From Rutidosis leptorrhynchoides (Eukaryota; Streptophyta; Magnoliopsida; Asterales; Asteraceae), in NCBI RefSeq assembly GCF_046630445.1, contig NC_092339.1, positions 313,595,501 through 313,659,500 of the forward strand: a stretch of 64,000 nucleotides of DNA, in the 5' to 3' direction. The notes beneath the pieces were generated by a model, which did not search any database, had not been told where the DNA came from, and saw only the letters and a list, made by a program, of their open reading frames with translations. Shown one piece after another: positions 44,678 to 59,330 of this stretch. Numbering within the stretch: the stretch's first letter is position 1; each line of letters opens with the position of its first letter. The position numbers were made by a program, and so were the translations under genes.

Positions 44678-45009
44678 TGTGACGACCCGGGAATTTCTGA
44701 CCAAATTTAAACTTAATCTTTATATTATTCTGACACGATAAGCAAAATCTGTAATGTCGAGTAATAAAGTTTGTAAACTACATTCATAATATCATTTGAC
44801 CTTTGACTATTCCCAACGATTCACGAACAATTATATTTAACTTGATGTGCATATATAATTATATGTATGTAAATATTATCATAAGAAAAATTAAAAGTAT
44901 AATTTAGTTAAGATTTAAATATCCTTAGTTATTATTACTAGTAATATTATTATTAGTGTTATTAATAGTATTAATGTAATTATACTTGATAATTATCAAA
45001 ATATATAAT

Positions 45010-45026
45010 TATATATATATATATAC

Positions 45027-45123
<97 letters not shown>

Positions 45124-45193
45124 AAGATATATAAATAGATGTAGAAATACAGCTAATTACATATACATATAAAGAATATAAAATTGATATATA

Positions 45194-45272
<79 letters not shown>
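45010..45272. repeat. TA microsatellites in the solo LTR
   Basis: Two long (TA)n tracts, about 45010-45115 and 45198-45271, separated by 80 bp of mixed AT-rich sequence. Prone to length change and to assembly error. Confidence 0.95.
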
Positions 45273-45274
<2 letters not shown>

Positions 45275-45289
45275 ATACGCGTAATTTTT

Positions 45290-47579
45290 TTATTTTAACA
45301 TAGGATTCAGTTTTCTTTCTTTTTCTTTTTAAATGTATTTATATTTATATTTAGATGATGTAACAGCAAGACTTTGCACTTGAATCTGTTTCCTATCGTA
45401 ATCTGATTAGGAATGGGTTTTTTGTTTTTGTCCCAAGTTTGTTACATCTCAATATCAACTAGTACGAACCAAATCCTTTCACAATTTACTTTATTTTATT
45501 TTATTTATTTATTTTTTTGTTTGTTATCTGTGATACAAATCGAGAACAATTTTTTTATATATAACTGAGCAATTCAATCGTGTAATAAAATCATTCCAAT
45601 ATCTTCTCACCATCACTTCTATTCTTCATGATCACCACCACCATTGTACCATCTAAACTCACATTTGCTAATTACTTCAACCTAATAAACCAACAATCAA
45701 AAACCCACTTAAACCATCAACCACCATCGAAACTACCTTCACCACCTCTTAAACTCCACCACCTTCTTCAACGTCGACAAGCATCAACCCGTCATCATCT
45801 TCTCCAAACAAACCGCACAAAACTTGCTTAATGTTCTATTTCAAACTAGATCATATCACAAGTCACCATCGATCACCCTTAGTATTGTTAACCTAGACAA
45901 CCATCGACCAACCTTCTTCACAAACCACCACCATGCGTTTCATTTTTCCTGTTTCAAGCTCAAACCCTATCACTGATGCAGCGTAAGTTTTCTGTTTACC
46001 ACCGCTGCAACAAACCCCCTTTCGAACACCTTTAACTACTGCTACTGCGTTTTATCCTTTTTCTGTTTGCAACAACCTTTATATGTTATTTAATCACGCA
46101 TGCTACTTCACCTTTTTGCTTTTAGTCGTCAAGAATGATAATATCAAGATAGTTGGTGAGGATGTCATTATTTAAAGATACTAGTGCGTTTTTTTATTTG
46201 TGGCAGACAAACAAATCATCTTTAATAAAGAATGATGATGTGGGATTAGGTGATGAGGCTATTTAAAACGATGATGATAGTGATGGATGACATGTTGTTG
46301 TTACCCGGATGAACCTCACGATTCCATTCTTTGATCAATTTGTAAACCTGTTTCCATTTGGGCCGAGTTCCTTTTATTTATTGGACCATGACCCAAATTA
46401 CTAGTTGCTGTTGGGCTGCTGCTGTTTCTGTTTTGTTTTCTGTACAGCAACGGTGAGGAGAAGAGGGATATGATCGTGAATAAGAGATGATGATGATGAT
46501 TTAACATGTAGGGCCACTGTACACATCCTTTTATAATTCGGTATCCCCTATGTGTTTGCCACTACATTCAACTTTAAACTCTTGTTTAATAATAGCGGGG
46601 TTGCTGGATAACCTTTTCTATTTAAATCAACATCACCACCGACGGCCCTCTTGTTTTTCTCCTTTCAAACTTACTCTGTTGAACTATTGGGGTCGCAAGA
46701 TTTTCAGTAGGGCTGTGACCCACTTCTATTCTAGTGGGCTGTTATTATAAATAAAAAAATGAGGAGGAGCTGACGTGCTACAGCTATATTTTTTTTTGTG
46801 TTTCTGTTTCAGCCGCAAGCCAACCACTCGCCCAAGAATTTGCTTCCGTATATTCTGCTGTACGTTCCAAAAACCCTTCTGGAAATTGTGTTAGTGGGTT
46901 ACACAAGGGATATAGACTACTAAAGAATCAAGTATTTAATAAATATAATCAAGGATGTATCAGTCAAAAGCATATCTCGGTTCACTACCCACTTTAGTGT
47001 TATATTTTTTTAACCAAGTGGAGAGATGGGAACAGATAGCATGATATTAAAGATAATGATGAAGAAGACCCCTCCATTACTTTTGTTTCGAGTAAATTAA
47101 TCGAACACATGAAGGCACCACAGCCACGTTCTATACTTATAAAATAAGCGAACCCCACTAATCTCTATCCATGATAAATTAGAATATGCAGCACTCTATT
47201 TAATTCTTTTAATACGTGAAACTTGGGCCCAACTTGTCAATTATGTTCCTACTCAACGACAAAGTTTAAAGAAACAACTCCACTTGTTTAGTTCATTAGA
47301 GGAGTGGGAATACTTTAAGCATTGAAGATTAATTAAATTGTTTCCTGATCGAAAAAGTAAAACTATGGGGTTTCGGATTTCTTTTTAAGGTTATACATGG
47401 GCATTAGTTACAGCGTGGGCTCATGAGACTATGGTTGGGCTGTATTAGCTGTTCTTGGGCTTAGAAACTGCCTATGGGCCGAAAGCAATGCAGGCCAAAA
47501 TTAGATGATCATAAATGTTGAGAAAATGGAAATGGTTTTTTTATACATATTAAATAAATAAAAACGCGGAATAATAATA

Positions 47580-47580
<1 letters not shown>
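45290..47580. other. Central part of the solo LTR
   Basis: No gene recognised. Pyrimidine-rich and CAC-rich stretches near 45610-45800, a GATGATGAT run near 46485-46500, and several short ORFs that look random. Confidence 0.5.
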
Positions 47581-48000
<420 letters not shown>

Positions 48001-49289
48001 AAATTTTCATTTATATTGAAATCAACATTTTTAATAAGATTACCTTTATTATTAAAACTATCATTGTTATTATTATTAATAGGATCATTAATATTATTAT
48101 CATTATTATTATTATTAGTATTATGATTATTTATATCACTAACATGATTTTTATTATTATTATTATTAACATTATTTTATCAAATAAATATTAAATACAT
48201 AAAAACATATTTGATACATAATTTTATTAGTATTACATAAAATCTTGAAATAAACATATTAACATCAATTATTTAAGTATTACATATAACAAATTATTGA
48301 TTTCTTATATACCCATATTAATATAACTATATGAATGAATATTAATATATATTGAGATTTAGTAAAACTTCTATAAAAACTACAAACAATAAATATATAA
48401 ATATTATATAATTAATAGGTGAAATTATTTGATTACAATTACATGTGTTTTAATATATATATTTTCTTGAAATAGGTTAGTGAATCTGAGGCCAACCCTA
48501 CTTTTGTTCAGTGTCGTCATATGTATTTTTACTACAAAATACAGTATGGTGAGTTCATTTGCTCCATTTTTCTCTTTACATTTTTGGGACTGAGAATACA
48601 TGCGCTGTTTTTACAACTGCTTTATTAAATGCTTTTGAAATATATTTTGAACTGCGAATACATGAAATGCTTTTATAAATGTTTGACGAGATAGACACAA
48701 GCAAAACTTTCCTCGAATGAATTATTATGCAGACATAAGTTCTGCGGATTATTGTTGAATTATGTGGACATGATAATTGCCACCATTGAATTATGTGGAC
48801 ATGATAATTTGCCACCATTGAATTATGTGGACATGATAATTGCCACCAATTGATATGAATGTTATGTATCGAGAGAATGATTTTATACACAGGTTATGTG
48901 TATGTTATTTTGTGCACGAGATATGTGTACGGTTACTAAGATTTATGAAAAATGATTTCGTACACAAGAAAGGTGTACTGTATTTAAAAGATATCGCATG
49001 TACATTATGGGTGTGTATAGGATTCGGGCCCATTTGTACCATGCAGCATTTAAATCTTGTGGTCTATCAAAATGATGAATTTTTATTGTTTATGATAAAC
49101 TTATGAACTCACCAACCTATTGGTTAACATTTTAAAGCATGTTTATTCTCAGGTATGAAAGAAATCTTCCGCTGTGCATTTGCTCATATTACATGGAGTC
49201 GTTTATGGCATATAGAGGTCAGAACCTCGCAATGAGACCAACTGTTGAAGACTTCGTCCAGATAGATTAGGATGGGGCATTTCACCTAT

Positions 49290-49367
49290 GGGGTTATTGC
49301 ATCCTTGCAACAACATATATTCTTAATAGACTCCCATCCATACCCCTAAATCACAAAAGTCCCTATA
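49290..49367 (+). pseudogene. Decayed copia, fragment 2: integrase
   Basis: Continues fragment 1 across the solo LTR: WGYCILATTYILNRLPSIPL then NHKSPYK, a conserved stretch of the copia integrase C-terminal half. Cut again at 49373 by the Ale-like copia. Confidence 0.85.
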
Positions 49368-49372
49368 AAATC

Positions 49373-49593
49373 TGAAAGAATGATAACTCGTGATTTTCTC
49401 ATTAGCATAATACGGTATTTATACACCTGTGAATACAACTGATCCTATGTAATCATCCCATGATCTTAGGGATTGAGTTGACTAATGTTATCTAGACTAT
49501 ACATAATACACGTAAAAGATCTATTCTATATATAAGTCTATATTTGATACAGATGTACAAATGTAAGTATGTCAACAGGATATTCGGTTAATA
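49373..49593 (-). repeat. 3' LTR of the Ale-like copia
   Basis: On the element's strand it begins TATTAACCG and ends TTTCA. Preceded (49594-49609 on the plus strand) by the reverse of GTGGGGGAG, the polypurine tract. The RNase H frame overlaps the LTR edge by a few bases. Confidence 0.88.
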
Positions 49594-52500
49594 CTCCCCC
49601 ACAGTTGAAGCGTCGAGTTTCCCGATGTGAAGGCTGGATCGAAAATAAGTAAACAAGAGATGTGGAAGACCCTTCGTAAATATGTCCGCAATCTGATAAC
49701 GAGTGGGCACATGTAGAACACGAACTTGACCTTTCGCAACTTTTTCGCGAACAAAATGGATATCCATTTCAATGTGTTTCGTACGTTGATGCTGAACTGG
49801 ATTGCCGGATAAATAAATAGCACTAATATTGTCACAAAAAACCAATGTAGCTTTCGAAGTGGGACAGTTAATTTCAAGAAGTAGATTGCGTAGCCAACAA
49901 GATTCAGCCACAACGTTTGCCACGCCCCTATATTCAGCTTCCGCACTAGAACGAGACAATGTCGATTGACGTTTAGAAGACCAAGAAATTAGGTTATCAC
50001 CATAGTAGACACAATAACCGGAAGTGGAACGCCTAGTGTCGGGGCAACCGCCCCAATCTGCATCGGTGTATGCGAGTAATTCAGTCGATTTAGACTTAGT
50101 AATGTAAAGACCGAGTTCAGAAGTACCCTTTATATATCGAATAATACGCTCCAAAGTGTCCATGTGTACCTCTTTCAGATCATGCATATGCAAGCAAACT
50201 TGCTGAACCGCATAGGAGATATCCGGTCACGTGAAAGTGAGATATTGGAGTGCACCCGTTAAACTTTGATATTGAGTGATGTTGGCATACGGGCGGCCCT
50301 TTTTGGAGCTGATTTTGCCTATGATGTCAACAGGTGTGGAAACGGGGTTGCACTTTGTAAGGCCCGAGCGAGGAATAATAGCATTAGCATACGCCTGTTG
50401 TGTTAAGAAAAGTCCATGTGAGGTTCGAACGACCAAAATACCCAAAAAAGAATGTAACGGGCCTAAATCTTTCATAGAAAACTCATGTGACAATAAACGC
50501 ATAAGTTTCTTACGTAACATATGGCTAGACGTGGTAAGAACAATGTCATCGACATATAATAAGAGATAAGCGATATCCTGTCCATGGTGATATATAAAAA
50601 GTGAATGATCACACTTGCTATGAGTGAAGCCAATGGTGGATGCGAAATTAGCAAAACGTAGATACCAAGCCCGAGGTGCTTGTTTTAAATCGTATAGTGA
50701 GCGTTTCAAAAGGCAAACGTGATCCGGATATCTCGAATCCTTAAAACCCATAGGTTGATACATGTACACAGTTTCATTTAGATTGCCAAGGAAAAATGCA
50801 TTTTTGACGTCTATTTGATGAATGAGCCACGATTTAGAAACCGCAATACTAAGTACCATACATATAGTTGCCGGTTTGACAACGGGACTAAACGTCTCAT
50901 GACAATCAATACCAATATGTTGAGATCTCCCGTCACTGACGAGGCAAGCTTTATATCTCTCAAACATTCCATCCGACTTGGTTTTGTGCCTGAAAATCCA
51001 TATAGATCTAATAACCTGCATGTTAGGTAAACATGGTACAAGTACCCATGTATTATTATTCATTAAAGCTGTATATTCGTCGGTTATGGCACGTTTCCAA
51101 TTAGGGTCGGATAAGGCGTCTTTGGAGTTTGAAGGAAGAGGGGAGAGAGAGAGGTGGTGGCAGTTAAATTAAAGGGGATTTTAGGTTTGACAATACCCGA
51201 CATACTACGTGTAACAATATTTTGAATGGGAGCAGTAGGATTAGTAGTAGGAGGACTAGAGGGTAGTGTAGTAGTAGGACTTGTATTTGTATGAGAAGTA
51301 GTCGTGTTATCAGTAGAAGTAGTATGATTAGTAGTAGTAGGACTAGAGGGTGGTGTAGTAAGTGAATCATTATTTTCTGGAAGGGAAGTATTATTTGTAG
51401 AATGAGGATTAGGAGTATTTGTAGGATGAGTATTTGGACAGGTAGGAATATTTGGAGTAGTATGTGGATCGAAAGATGGGCTAGTCATAGAAGGCCCATT
51501 AGGAGAAGTAGTTGTAGAAGTTGTGGGGCTAGTCATAGTAGGCGTAGATATTTGCTGCATTGGAAGATTGGTGTCATCAGTACAGAAAGAGTAATTGGAA
51601 GAAGTTGTGGGGTTTATTTTTGAGAAAGGAAAGGTAGTTTCATCAAAAATGACATGTCTAGAAATGATTATTTTGCGAGTTGATAAGTCATAGCATTTGT
51701 AACCTCGATGATTAGATGGATAACCCAAGAAAACACATGGAGTTGATTGGGACTCAAGTTTATTAATCTTTGTAGGAGGAAAGAGAGGGTAACATAGGCA
51801 ACCAAAAACTCGTAAGTTAGAATATGAGGGGATACGATTATATAGTTTTTGAGTGGGGGAGATGTTTTGAAGAAGTTTGGTTGGAAGAATGTTGATGAGA
51901 TAGGTTGCCATTTCAAGAGCATGGTGCCAAAAACGTGGAGGAACGGAAGAATGAGATAAAAGAGTGCGCATAATATTATTAATAGCACGAATTTTTCTTT
52001 CGGCTTTTCCGTTTTGAGAGGAGGTGTAGGGGCAAGAGAAATGGAATGTCATGCCATTTGTAGTACAAAAATTGTGAAATAATGTATTGTTATACTCCGT
52101 TCCATTATTACATTGTAATTGTTTAATTTGAGCACCAAATTGAGTTTGTACAAAGGCGTGAAAAGATTGAAATATTTGAAAGACTTGTGACTTGTGTCCA
52201 ATGGGATATGTCCATAGAAAGTTTGTATAATTGTCAAGAAAAAAAAGATAATATTGATGTCCACTACTACTAACAACAGGAGATGTCCATAAATCACTAT
52301 GCACTATTTCAAAAGGAGAAAAAGTAGAAGTGTGTGATGTATAAAACGGTAATTGAGTCTGTTTGCCAAAAACACATGATTGACAAAATTTATTACTAGT
52401 GTTCAAATTACAAGTAATCAGACATTTATTTCTAAGAGATTTTAAAACATCGCCACCCGAATGTCCGAGGCGATGATGCCATAAATCTTGAGACAAAGCG

Positions 52501-53027
52501 ATAAAAGTTGAAGGTTTGTTGAGTTGGTGCAGCATGGAAGAATGGAGTGGATATAGGTCCCCGGTGCTGTTGCATCTAAGGATGGTGGTCCCCTTTGGAT
52601 AGTCCTTCACAGTAAAACCAAAAGGGTCAAAAGAAATAGAAATATTATTATCAGTTGTTAAACGTCTTACAGAGATTAGATTTTTAACCAATTGAGGAGC
52701 AAATAAGATATTAGATATAAATAATGGTTTGTTAGGTGTAGGGATAGAGGTGTGACCAAATCCATTAACTGGAATACGATTGCCATTCCCAACTAAAATA
52801 TATTTAGGATAGCTTGAATGAACATAAGACATGAGTTTACCTTGTGACTCGGTCATGTGTGATGAGGCCCCCGTGTCCATATACCAATTATTATCCTCAG
52901 GCGGATTTAAGCTCATCGTATACATAGTCGATTTGATGTCCATGGGCGCATTTGAATTAATAGAAGGTGCATATGGTGAAGCATTTGGCCTTGGGCCCAA
53001 CAGGCCCGGTTGTCCACTAGAGGTATT
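49588..53027 (-). pseudogene. pol: Broken pol of the Ale-like copia
   Basis: Protease YMDTGASSHM (about 52890); GAG-pre-integrase LWHHRLGH (about 52485); integrase FEIVHSDLW (about 52305), then CNNGTEYNN at about 52105, where the catalytic Asp of the usual CDNGTE is replaced by Asn, then NGKAERKIR; RT from SDPNWKRA (about 51100) with YVDDIVL (about 50545); RNase H with YTDADWGG (about 50070) and SSAEAEYRG. Damage: a frameshift between about 51120 and 51170, and a TGA at about 50230 in FT*PDIS where Arg is expected. The element cannot transpose by itself. Confidence 0.9.
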
Positions 53028-54011
53028 AGGTCGTGGCTAAGGAGCAGTTGGATAAGGGCAAGGGGCGGGAGTCCAGTTTTGTTGCCAGGCCTATGATATA
53101 TAATTAGGTTGATGTTGCCAACCTGATTGCCAATTGGAATTGAATGGGGCAGTACCGGAATAATTATTATCGGAGAATGGGCTACCTCTACCTCTGTAAT
53201 TCGTACCCCGACCACGATATCCCCAACGATTAGATGATCGACCGCGCTGATAATTGCCAGAACCACGACCGGTATTAGGTGGAGTAGGCAGCTGGGAGGA
53301 TTTAGGGTTCGAAGTGGTAGCGACGAGAGCAGTATCTGCGATGGTGGAATTGGAAGAGGCTTGCTTTGCTTTACGACTTTCTTCCAATGTTAATTTGGAT
53401 CGAGCAACATAAAAACTTGGAAGCTTGTCCATGTGAGTAATTTGTGAAGCAACTGATTCATAAGCAGGGCTCAACCCCGTAACCATTTATAAAACGAGGT
53501 GATCTTCTTCAATTGTAGGTCCAACATTGGACAATTGGTCGGATATAACTTTAAGTTCTTCACAATAATCAGAAAAATTAGAAAAATTGTCAAGTTTTGT
53601 GTTGTGGAATTTGTGTAGCAGGTAGACATGATAAGAATTGCAATTGTCATGAAACAGATTCTTCAACCGATCCCAAGCTTGTTGAGCAGTTGAGTTGGTT
53701 TTCATGACTGTGCGAAACATGTTCTTAGATATAGTTCCATATATCCACTGTAGTACAATAGCATCAAGCCGATCCCATAGAGCAGGATTCGGTGGAGTGG
53801 GTGGATTGGTAATATCGGATGAAGAAGCAGTAACAGAAGCATCCGTGGATTCAGGGATGATATGATCAATGTCAGAGAAAGCCCTACAATAGATCTTGAA
53901 CAATTCTGCCCAAGATTCATACAATCCGTTTTCCATCTCAAGAACGATGGGAATGAAGTTTCTGATATTGTTAACAGTTGTTGCAGGATGAATCTGACTA
54001 TTTGCAGCCAT
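53028..54011 (-). pseudogene. gag: Gag of the Ale-like copia, with three stops
   Basis: Starts at ATG 54011 (MAANSQIHPATTVNNIRNFI); the frame is open further upstream but that lies in the leader. Core has ALWDRLDAIVLQWIYGTIS and AQQAWDRLKNLFHDN, as in Ale-type Gag. A Gly/Arg-rich end (GRGSGNYQRGRSSNRWGYRG) is followed by the protease, with no classical zinc knuckle. Stops at 53487-53489 (VL*MVTG), about 53091 (YIS*AWQ) and 53038 (TAP*PRP) all fit a single C-to-T change. Confidence 0.88.
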
Positions 54012-54075
54012 TATGATTGTTGTAATTGTATTGAAAAAGAGATAGAGAAGGGGATTGAAAAGAAGATATTTGGCA

Positions 54076-54090
54076 CCTAAACTGATACCA
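54076..54090 (-). promoter_or_regulatory. Primer binding site of the Ale-like copia
   Basis: On the minus strand TGGTATCAG follows the LTR directly; complementary to initiator tRNA-Met. Confidence 0.85.
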
Positions 54091-54311
54091 GGAAAAAATG
54101 ACAACTTGTGATTTTCTCATTAGCATAATACGGTATTTATACACCTGTGAATACAACCGATCCTATGTAATCATCCCATGATCTTAGGGATTGAGTTGAC
54201 TAATGTTATCTAGACTATACATAATACACGTACAAGATCTATTCTATATATAAGTCTATATTTGATACAGATGTACAAATGTAAGTATGTCAACAGGATA
54301 TTCGGTTAATA
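54091..54311 (-). repeat. 5' LTR of the Ale-like copia
   Basis: Matches the other LTR except for about six bases, four of them in the last 16. The last base is C rather than A, so the terminal CA is mutated. Confidence 0.9.
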
Positions 54312-54316
54312 AAATC

Positions 54317-55072
54317 TTTTATTCCAAACCACTAAATTTAATAAATCTCATAGTCATAGGCTATCAAGCAAATGCTCATGTTCATACCTTAGACAAATTC
54401 TCTCCCAGATCAATCCCAATTGTTCTACTTGGCTATTCATTAACCCAAAAAGGATACATCTTGTACAATATTTCCACACATAAAGTCTTTACACCAGACA
54501 TGTCACCTTCAATGAATATATCTATCCTTTAAAAAAAAAAAAACACTCTAGACAACACTCTCACATTCAACAATTCCTCATCTTCTGAAACCCACTTTCA
54601 CATTCCAACACCTGTAATTCCATCTACTACAGACTTACCAACTTCCACATCACCAACTCCTTCCTCTGATCCAAATAATAACTCACTCACACACTCAACT
54701 ACATCCTCATTCTCCAACAATGAAATGACAGATACATCTCACACTAATCAAACCAACACATCTCACATTAATCCTACCATTAATCAATAACCTACACAAA
54801 GAAAATCTCAAAGACAACACTCACTTCCCATCAAATACAAAGACTACCACATTAGCTTACCTTCCACTCACCAAATTCATAATCTCGCCAAATATCATCA
54901 CTCTAAATACATCAACTATCTCACCATCTCATCATCTCTTATAAGATAGGTTATCTACTGTGTCAATTCCCTAGTTGAACCACACACCTACAAATAAGCA
55001 TCTAAAGATGAGAAATGACAAGACGCTATGAACAAAGAGTTACAAGCACATAAGTCTAATAATACTTGGACA
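54317..55072 (+). pseudogene. Decayed copia, fragment 3: integrase end, linker, start of RT
   Basis: Continues after the Ale-like insertion: TLDKFSPRSIPIVLLGYSLTQ and KGYILYNISTHKVFTP are the conserved end of copia integrase. A Ser/Thr/Pro-rich linker follows, then DAMNKELQAHKSNNTW, the start of RT, cut at 55073. Contains a poly(A) run at 54531-54543 and several stops. Confidence 0.85.
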
Positions 55073-57341
55073 TGTAAGTAACTAGAGGGGGGGCGGTGAA
55101 TAGTTACTTAATAAGATTTTTAAAACTTTTTCGATGATCAATAAAATTTGAACAATACTTGATCACGTTAGTCAACTCAAACCAATGTGTGGTGTGTTTA
55201 TGTTTGTAATAATGCAAAATATAAAGTAAAGAGCATAAACACAAGGATTTATAGTGGTTCGGGTGGATGTTAACTAATTCACCTTAATCCACTCCCCGAT
55301 TCACTAATCAGGATTTTTGCTTCACTAAGCACCTTTCTCCAAATTCGGTGGAGATCCGATTTACAAGCCTTATACTTCTCCTCAGACAACAAACCTAATC
55401 CTTCTATCCCTTTGAAGGATTACCTCCAACTTAGATCAACTTGTCTTCACCTTGAACAAGTATTAATCCCCAATGAGATTAATCAAGTCTCTAGTTCCCT
55501 TTAAGGAAGATGATAGCTAAGCTAGCATATGCTTCTAATTACAAAATACAAAGACTCTCCCTTTTCAGTGATGACAATTCTAAGACAATTCTAAGGATTA
55601 ATACAACACTAAGTAAACTCACAAAGATAAGAATTTGAAAGTAAGTTTACAAACACCCCTTTTATAATCTATGAGATTATAAAGCTTCTCTTGCTAATCA
55701 CAAACATATGTATGAGTGTTATGTTCTTATGATTCTCTAATGATTTTGAGTTGTAGCATGCAAGAGGTCCAAGTCTTCAAAGTTCCCAAGCCTTGCTATT
55801 TATATGGAGAGATAAACAAGTCAGGCATGTCTGCGGCTTGACCCACGGTCGACCGTGGGTCGACCGCACGCGGTTCAGTCCAAAATATGTATCTGTTGTA
55901 TAGCCGTTTGAATTAGTTTTGGACATCAGTATTTGGAAACTTTACTTCATTTAACATCTGCAAAATATGCCCAACATCCTATACAAGTACTATATGCATT
56001 AAATGTCCATTTTTCTTAGATGTATTGCCTTAATAGTGACTCATCATGCTCAAAGTGGAAAGTTTAACATTCTTGGATACAAGTCATGATAATCATTTAA
56101 GGCAATCTATGTTTTATCATAATCCTTTATTTGTAATTAACACATTTTCTAAATCTCTATTGGTTGGTCAACATGTCATTGATGACACAAACCCACTTTA
56201 ATCACAAAGAATGCTAATATTCAAATTTGAACTTGTTTGTTCTTAATTAAGTGTGTTAATGATGTCTTAACAATTTAAGCAAGTAATAACAATTAAGCAT
56301 GTTGCAAGACATCAATTTAAATCAAGTTATAAACTCAATTTTAGACTTAGGCAAACCTATGTGTGTTAATTATTCATTGTCTTTTAAGATCACTAGATTA
56401 TGACATTTTAAGCATTATCCAAGTAGCACAAGCATATAATGAAGTAGTCCAAATACTAGTTGGTGGAATCCAACTTGTAACACATAGCAAGACATGGTTC
56501 ATGCATACACATATTTAATAACTACTTAGCATTTAGCACTTAGCACATAGTCAAATAATACACATGTATTAATAGCAAGTAGTCAAATAATATTCAGGTA
56601 ATGACTAGCAAGAGATCACTAAATAATTTAGAAGTAAACACATAGTGATAACATAGCATCAAGCTAAGGCTATGTAAGTTTTACTTGCAAAATGGCATTT
56701 GCAAGATTAATGTATAAGTATCCATTAATATCCGACACATGTACAAGGAAGGAGAAATTCTTGGTTGGGACTTGGTGACCATCCTAAGAATGTCTAGATA
56801 CATTTTAGATGTACATGTTTTCCTAAAACACTTATGTGTTTTCCTTAATCAAGGCTTAATCGTCATTAAGGTGTCATTAGGCGTGATTAATCTAGATTAG
56901 TGTTCTAGTGACCAAAACTCCTTTGGATATGAAGGAGGCAACTATTCTAAGCATGTTTGAATAGGTTTAATGAATTATAGATGCCCCGAAGTAGGTGAAC
57001 CAAAATGGATGGATTTTGGGATAGAAGCTTCTACGATCGATCCACGGTCGGCCATGGAGTCAACTGTGCAACCCTGATTTCATAATTCTGGGTGCATGTT
57101 TCCACGGTCTGACCTACGGTCGACCGTGGTCCTAACCGTGTAGTTTACGTTTTAAGCTTTATTTGGTTTTGGTCTTTTGCTAGAACAAGTGTGGATTAGT
57201 GAACTTGTTTATTTATGTCAAGATGTCTACCATCACCTTTAGTTATGTGCATATGTCATCATCAAACCACTTATTGTTATGCGTTAGGATTAGTATAGTC
57301 ATTAAGCATAATCTCATGTTAACTCACATTCTCCCCCAACA
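55073..57341 (+). repeat. Solo LTR, 2269 bp, lineage not assigned
   Basis: Begins TGTAAGTAACTAGAGGGGGG, ends CTCCCCCAACA. Target duplication GGACA/GGACC (55068-55072 and 57342-57346, one mismatch). Without it the copia RT reads on through ...LPPNKAPIRCKWVY. No coding region inside. It carries an 18-bp perfect palindrome CCCACGGTCGACCGTGGG (55842-55859) with a partner ACCGCACGCGGT (55863-55874), and a second pair near 57042-57057 and 57116-57127. The G-rich start and long length resemble SIRE-type copia LTRs, but this is uncertain. Confidence 0.75.
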
Positions 57342-57346
57342 GGACC

Positions 57347-58029
57347 ATTACTACTTTACCACCCAACAAAGCACCCATTAGATGCAAATGGGTGTATACA
57401 ATAAAACTCAATGCTAATGAAACTGTTGAAAGGTAAAAATAAAGTTGGTGGCAAAAGGCTTCACACAACAAAAAGGCACATATTACACTGAAACCTTTGC
57501 ACCTATTGCAAAATGGTAACAGTTAGAGCACTACTTGCCATTGCAATCCATCACAACTAGTCTATACAACAATTAAACATCAACAATGCATTTTTTCATG
57601 GTGATCTACATGAGGAGGTCTACATGACTCTCCCACAAGGTTACACCAAAACTGTTCCAGCAAAATCGGTATGCAGATTGGTCAAATCACTTTATGGACT
57701 GAAACAAGCTAAGATACAGTGGTTTACAAAGCTTACTAGTTTTTTTAACTCAACAAGGCTTTAAAAAAAGTTATGCTGACACTTCTTTGATGACTCTCAT
57801 TCAAAACAATGTTTTTCAAGTTATTGTAATCTATGTGGATGACCTCCTTATCGCTGGAAACAATCCAGGCATTATTTCATATGTCAAAACTAAACTACAT
57901 GATAGATTCATCATAGAGGACCTGGGTACCATCAACTACAATCTAGGCATTGAGTTTCTCAGGAATAAAGATGGGATCAACATGTCACAAAGAAAATATG
58001 CACTAGAACTGCTTCATACAGTTGTCATA
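57347..58029 (+). pseudogene. Decayed copia, fragment 4: reverse transcriptase
   Basis: RT segments in order, over several frames: [67 protein letters not shown] and VIYVDDLLIAGNN (catalytic YVDD kept, about 57826), then the primer-grip region LGIEFLRNKDGINMSQRKYA. Ends where the Athila-like LTR begins at 58030; the rest of RT and RNase H is not in the window. Confidence 0.88.
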
Positions 58030-59246
58030 TGATGTCGTGCGAGGTGTATATGAAATAGTATTAATTTAAATACGAAATATGACGAAATATTACACAAGTT
58101 TTAATTATTTATTTACAAATGAGATATACCTAAACCTTGCTACAACACTATAGGCAGTGTACCTAATCGTAGAGTAGTATAGTTTTTAGTAAGTCCGGTT
58201 CGTTCCACAGGTAGCGGGCTTATTGTACACTATATTTTAATTAACTATATTTGTACAAAATATATTATATTAATAATATATAAAAGGGGGTTTTACCGTT
58301 TAATGACCGGTTTGTCGATTTTATATTTTAAGCGAAGCGTAAAGTAAATGACGATATTTAAATAACAATATAAAATAAATAACAATAATTAAAATGACAA
58401 TAAATAAAAGTACGAGGAAATATTAAATAAAATATATTATGCTTATTTAAACTTCCGTAATCATGATGTTTGACGTGTTGATTTTTAGTTTATTCCCATG
58501 GGTTACTTGTTCTTTGTCCTGGATTATTTAATATGCCCGTCTGGTTTTTGTCCATAACAGTCCATCAGTCATAAATATAAAGTGCGAGTGTCCTCATCAA
58601 ATTATCCTTATATCCGAAGTCAAATATTCCAACTAATTGGGGACTTAAACTGTAACAAGGTTTTAATACTTTGTTTAATAATTACACCAGGATATCGACT
58701 GCGTGTAATCCAAGGTTTAATACTTTGTTAACAATTACGCCAAGTGTCCTTGTACATAATTTCACCCCTGCTTTAATAATTTCATAGACTATTAATCCAT
58801 TCCCGTGTCCGGTTAAATGAACGATTATTCGTACATATAAATATTAGGCCCATCGTGTCCGATCGAGTGTATATGGTTATTTATAGGGACGTCCAATTGT
58901 AAATCTTTATATTAAAATTAACAAACTATCATTTAGTTAAACAAATATAAAGCCCATTAATAGCCCATAGTCTAATTTCCACAAGTGTCGTTCTTTTGTC
59001 CAAACCCCAATTATAGTACAAAGCCCAATTACCCCGTCTTTAATATTTAGTCCAACATCATGATTACTTTGGCTCAAATAAGCATAATAATAATTTAAGT
59101 ACGAGACATTAATTTAAAAAGGAGAACATAACTTACATTGAGTATTTATCGCGTAGTGTTACACGGACAGAATTTCGACTTCAAAAACCCGTAAAAATAA
59201 CTTTTACATAACCCGAACTAATCTAATATAAAACTACCCTATACTA

Positions 59247-59330
<84 letters not shown>

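Larger units (their letters stand above)
49373..54311 (-). mobile_element. Ale-like copia retrotransposon, minus strand (4939 bp)
   Basis: LTRs of 221 bp at both ends (49373-49593 and 54091-54311), about six differences (about 3%), target duplication AAATC (49368-49372 and 54312-54316). Gag, protease, integrase, RT and RNase H are all recognisable in copia order but carry stops and a frameshift. Small LTRs and domain sequences suggest the Ale (Retrofit) lineage. Inserted into the integrase of the older copia. Confidence 0.93.
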